Assembly: GCF_007860125.1 (NCBI RefSeq)
Contig: NZ_SJPW01000001.1
Location: 496,001 to 560,000, forward strand
Direction of reading: 5' to 3'
Length of the DNA: 64,000 nucleotides
From: Rubripirellula tenax
GTDB lineage: Bacteria > Planctomycetota > Planctomycetia > Pirellulales > Pirellulaceae
The notes under the pieces were generated by a model. That model ran no database searches. It was not told the origin of the DNA and saw nothing but the letters and a program-made list of their open reading frames with translations. Every line of letters begins with the position of its first letter. Positions within the stretch are counted from its first letter, which is position 1. The position numbers and the translations under genes are program-made. This document shows positions 61,327 through 64,000 of this stretch, piece after piece.

Positions 61327-62060
61327 GGACGCTAACTTTTGGTCTCGAGGGAATCTCTCGTGGCTCGGCCGCACCGTCCCGGTGCTTAGCGTTAGCTTTG
61401 TGGATTCCATCCCGAAACGCAACTACCGCGTCCGACGTCCGTGGCCGTTCAACGGATCTGGTTCACGCCGACAGCCGCCGATGATGTTAGGAAGTTTTCC
61501 CGGCGTGACGTGGGAGTGCGGTCCGCGCTCGTCGTCGACGTCCAAATTGAAACCGTTGAGTGGGTTCTGCGTCCGGGCTAATCAGTTTTGCAACTTGGGC
61601 AGCAATCGTCGTGGATTGCTCCGCCGATCCGCCGCATGGAACACGTTGGATTGCGGAGCAATCCACGACAATCGGAACTACCCCGTTTCAAAAACTGATC
61701 GGCCCCGAGTTCGGCCTGTCGTCTTTTGCTATTCCCCATCCGCCCGGCAAGGCCGATCACCAAGGAATGCATTTTACACTCGTTAATCCAGGGCGTTTTC
61801 ACGCACACGGGATACTTGTGATCGTGGTACGCAATCGGAGGACTCGGATCACCACAGCAGGCGAGCTCGTTGCAAGCTCAATCCAACTCACCTACGTTTT
61901 CACCAGAGGCACCAGCGAGATTTTTAACAACGAATGGGACATCCCCAACGCAAATCGATCGTGTCGAGAAGCCCCGGAATCGCCGTTTTTTCGTCTCGCT
62001 ATTAGAACGTCGGTAAGTCCACACGAAACGAACCTCACCGGGTTAGAGTTCGATTTTCTA
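61327..62060. other. Gene-poor interval with an inverted-repeat element
   Basis: 734 bases between the sulfatase and the small lipoprotein. It includes a 119-bp inverted-repeat element (61581-61699). The 224-residue plus-strand frame at 61560-62234 crosses this element and the lipoprotein gene on the other strand and is not convincing. Otherwise I see nothing, apart from a T run near 61986-61991 without a hairpin. Confidence 0.6.
61581..61699. repeat. 119-bp inverted-repeat element (MITE-like)
   Basis: The left end ATCAGTTTTGCAACTTGGGC and the inner left arm CGTCGTGGATTGCTCCGC are mirrored by GCGGAGCAATCCACGACAAT and CCCCGTTTCAAAAACTGAT on the right. The inner palindrome is nearly perfect. 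No coding capacity. It is unlike the other repeat families in the window. Confidence 0.85.
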
Positions 62061-62267
62061 TCACTCGCCCTCACTCGCGTCGGCTGCCTCTTCATCCTCT
62101 TGGATCATGCGTTCATAGTCGGCGATCGCTTTTGCGTCGGCATCGTCAGTAACCGCAGAAAGCTCTTCCGATCCTCCGCAGCCGGTCAAGGGAAGGATGC
62201 ACGACATGCCCAGGATCGTTGCCATCGCAAATGAAACAGCGTTGAATCGTAAAAATAGTTTCGTCAT
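62061..62267 (-). CDS. Small lipoprotein, 68 aa
   Basis: Signal peptide with a lipobox: SFAMATILGMSCILPLTGCG, where LTGC provides Cys30 for lipidation. The mature part is about 38 residues, acidic and helical (DDADAKAIADYERMIQEDEE). It lies 115 bases downstream of the DUF1559 gene on the same strand. Small acidic lipoproteins next to DUF1559 genes are common in planctomycetes in my experience; the function is unknown. Confidence 0.82.
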   Translation of the reverse strand: MTKLFLRFNAVSFAMATILGMSCILPLTGCGGSEELSAVTDDADAKAIADYERMIQEDEEAADASEGE

Positions 62268-62382
62268 GAATTGGCTCTGTGATTGAATCGTAAAAAGGGT
62301 TGATATGAAATTAGCGCAGGTGGCTCGCCAGAACCACCCACGCCGTAAAACTGTTCTATGAAGTAGTCATTCGATCAAGCGT

Positions 62383-63579
62383 CTAGATCTCTGTATCGAT
62401 CACTTCGCTAGACGCACTCGTGCCAAGAGCTCCCCAAAGTCCATAGGGACTTTCCGCGCCAGCCTGATTATTGTTCGCGGCCGAACCGCTCGCGAGATTG
62501 ACGACGGGGTTTCGCTGATTCCCAGCCTCGATCGAGTCCGTGATGAACTTAACTGCACCGTCACCCATCAGAACATGGACCCCGCCTTGATGGCGACTCG
62601 AAGTTGTCCCGGTAGTCGAAGACGTAGCACTATTGGCACACAGTTCACCGTTGGGAGGCAAAACCGTGTAACAAGCTCCGAAGTTGGGCAGGTAGTCTGC
62701 CCAGCGGTATCCACGGCCGTTGACGGCGGTAAGCGTCGTCGTGCCAGCGGCCCAAAATTTCGGACGAAGCGGATCGATCAAACCGACTGTATCACTGCAA
62801 TGAGAAGGATTGTTTCGGAGTGTGTTTTCGTTAGGACCGTCCCAGCCGAGCGTCCGAACGTCGCGATCGCCTAAGTCCGTCGCGATCTCACCCGCAGCAA
62901 TCGTGTTGGAGAGACCATCAAGACAGCTACGAAACCTTTTTTTATCGTGTGGCTTGAAAAAACCACGATTTTTCACCCGAGCATTCTGTGCGAAGGTGGA
63001 ATTTTCTGGGTACGGAAGTGCATTCGCGCCGGTGCGCACATGAAGGCTGCCGTCGCGTCCACGGTCGTAGGAATCTCCCGCACAGGCGACATAGTTGGTT
63101 CTGCCCAGGGCCGGCAAACCGACTCCGGGATCGCTTGGGCAGCGAAACGCAGGAAGTTCAGTAGCCCAAGGGCGGTAGTTAATGTTTTGCGGCGTGGGAC
63201 CCATCGCAGGGAACTGGTTACCAGCCCTGTCGTAAGGGTTTGAGATCTCCTCCCACAACCCTTGCTGCTCGATAAATGGCAGCAGCCCTACCAAAATGCT
63301 CAGCCGATGATTATTGCCTGTGCCGTGGGACTGCCAAATATCGCGTTTGATCGTCGGATGCGTCCCGGCACCGTGCAGCGGAAGCTGCTTGTACGCAGAG
63401 TGGTAATTGTGAATCGCGAGCCCGATCTGCTTAAAATTGTTGCTGCAGCTCATTCGACGAGCCGCCTCACGTGCCGCTTGGACCGCTGGCAAGAGAAGTC
63501 CGACCAGGACCCCAATAATGGCGATGACAACAAGCAGCTCGACAAGCGTGAAGCCACGCCCTGATCTAAATTTCCGCAT
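62383..63579 (-). CDS. DUF1559-family protein with pilin-type leader
   Basis: 398 residues. The leader MRKFRSGRGFTLVELLVVIA gives Gly9 as cleavage site and Glu14 at +5. The helix ends in LLPAVQAAREAARRMSCSNN-FKQIGLAIHNYHSAYKQLP, diagnostic of DUF1559 (SBP_bac_10-type) proteins, which are hugely expanded in planctomycetes. The C-terminal GGVHVLMGDGAVKFITDSI is the family end motif. These proteins may form surface fibres or a cell-wall-associated layer. ATG 63579 has GAGG six bases upstream, so the longer frame to 63678 is not used. The gene is separate from the pilus locus at the left of the window. Confidence 0.95.
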   Translation of the reverse strand: MRKFRSGRGFTLVELLVVIAIIGVLVGLLLPAVQAAREAARRMSCSNNFKQIGLAIHNYHSAYKQLPLHGAGTHPTIKRDIWQSHGTGNNHRLSILVGLLPFIEQQGLWEEISNPYDRAGNQFPAMGPTPQNINYRPWATELPAFRCPSDPGVGLPALGRTNYVACAGDSYDRGRDGSLHVRTGANALPYPENSTFAQNARVKNRGFFKPHDKKRFRSCLDGLSNTIAAGEIATDLGDRDVRTLGWDGPNENTLRNNPSHCSDTVGLIDPLRPKFWAAGTTTLTAVNGRGYRWADYLPNFGACYTVLPPNGELCANSATSSTTGTTSSRHQGGVHVLMGDGAVKFITDSIEAGNQRNPVVNLASGSAANNNQAGAESPYGLWGALGTSASSEVIDTEI

Positions 63580-63920
63580 CAGACACCTCAAAGAAAAATT
63601 TCCAAATACCAGACAGCCAACCGGCGTCTGGTCCCCAAGTAGTGCTTGGTTACCCAGCCATGGTAGCGTCTTTAGCAACCGTTCCCTATTGAAACCCAGG
63701 AACGCCTACAGTTTTCTTGGATAAAGAAATGGGTGACTTGGTAACTGAGATCAATATTACTGAGAGGAATATCACTGAGAGCTAAGGAGTTGTTTCCGTA
63801 CAGATTCTAAGACGTGACGGTCATTGCAATCGACTCCGCATCCACCGAACATCCTCTCGTGGTCCGCACGCGCTAATCGCTCCGTGAACTTCCGGGGGTG
63901 GCGACCCGTGATGATCAGGG
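63580..63920. other. Upstream region of the DUF1559 gene with a 15-bp-spaced repeat
   Basis: 341 bases without a gene. ACTGAGA occurs three times, at 63744, 63759 and 63774, exactly 15 bases apart, about 165-195 bases upstream of the DUF1559 ATG. The region is AT-rich around these sites. A promoter for the minus-strand DUF1559 gene is expected here. Confidence 0.5.
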
Positions 63921-63998
63921 TCAAGCCTTTTCAAGTCCTCGAATGCCCGCCGCGGAGCTGGATCCGAACTGGTCGGTTTCGATGCCCATGTGCTGGGC
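63921..63998 (-). CDS. Possible 3' end of a gene entering from the right edge
   Basis: On the minus strand, in the frame ending with TGA at 63923-63921, the last 25 residues read AQHMGIETDQFGSSSAAGI then RGLEKA. Third codon positions are mostly G or C, as in neighbouring genes. The piece is too short to identify a family, and other frames are also open here, so this is only a candidate. Confidence 0.35.
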   Translation of the reverse strand, partial: AQHMGIETDQFGSSSAAGIRGLEKA

Positions 63999-64000
63999 CA

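Noticed and set aside
61560-62234. Plus-strand frame of 224 residues in the gene-poor interval
   Set aside because: It runs through an inverted-repeat element and the opposite strand of the lipoprotein gene, and has no recognisable domain.

Overview
The window looks like a chromosomal segment of a planctomycete of the family Pirellulaceae (Rhodopirellula-like). This is inferred from the gene set, not from a search. Supporting signs are a DUF1559 protein with a pilin-type leader, tandem PEP-CTERM proteins, a DUF1080 protein, a sulfatase, an S46 peptidase, very long pseudopilin-like proteins, moderate GC content and many small dispersed repeats. No rRNA, tRNA, CRISPR array, phage or complete insertion sequence was found.

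Region 1 (about 1-23,055, all minus strand) is a type IV pilus / type II secretion-like assembly locus, transcribed right to left. It begins with a GspE/PilB ATPase, then PilT, a second GspE/PilB ATPase and a GspF/PilC platform protein with an unusual hydrophobic insertion. Next come six leader-bearing proteins in the classical order G, G/H, H, I/V, K/X, J/W. The K/X member has about 2,210 residues and the J/W member about 805. A further exported protein runs off the left edge. The pseudopilin genes from 13,496 downward are tightly packed, mostly with 1-4 base overlaps. Three accessory genes interrupt the block: two Uma2 nuclease-fold paralogues and one S23/IVP-type four-helix-bundle gene. They sit among a family of 7-bp-periodic repeats, which I consider the most interesting feature of the window.

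Region 2 (23-41 kb) is mostly housekeeping. It holds pterin carbinolamine dehydratase, a short UvrC-like GIY-YIG protein, a TPR protein, a NatA-type ABC ATPase with a permease fused to a CPBP protease, a DUF1080 protein, rsmA, ribE, eno, a membrane protein, a 59-residue DUF1289 protein, greA behind a strong intrinsic terminator, a CrtI-like oxidoreductase, an RluD-type pseudouridine synthase and a membrane-anchored TPR protein.

Region 3 (41-45 kb) is a tandem array of four paralogous PEP-CTERM proteins. Each appears to be its own transcription unit with a leader hairpin, and at least two have terminators.

Region 4 (45-64 kb) carries a DUF2237 protein, a UvrD/PcrA helicase, a PpiD/SurA-like membrane-anchored chaperone, topA, a 59-residue basic protein, acylphosphatase, an FHA-GAF-SpoIIE phosphatase, a GT9 glycosyltransferase, an S46 dipeptidyl-peptidase, a sulfatase, a small lipoprotein and a DUF1559 protein.

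At least five repeat families fill the intergenic space: the heptad element, a REP-like element of about 100 bp (five copies plus a fragment), a MITE-like element of about 105 bp (two copies), a 117-bp direct duplication, and one 119-bp inverted-repeat element.
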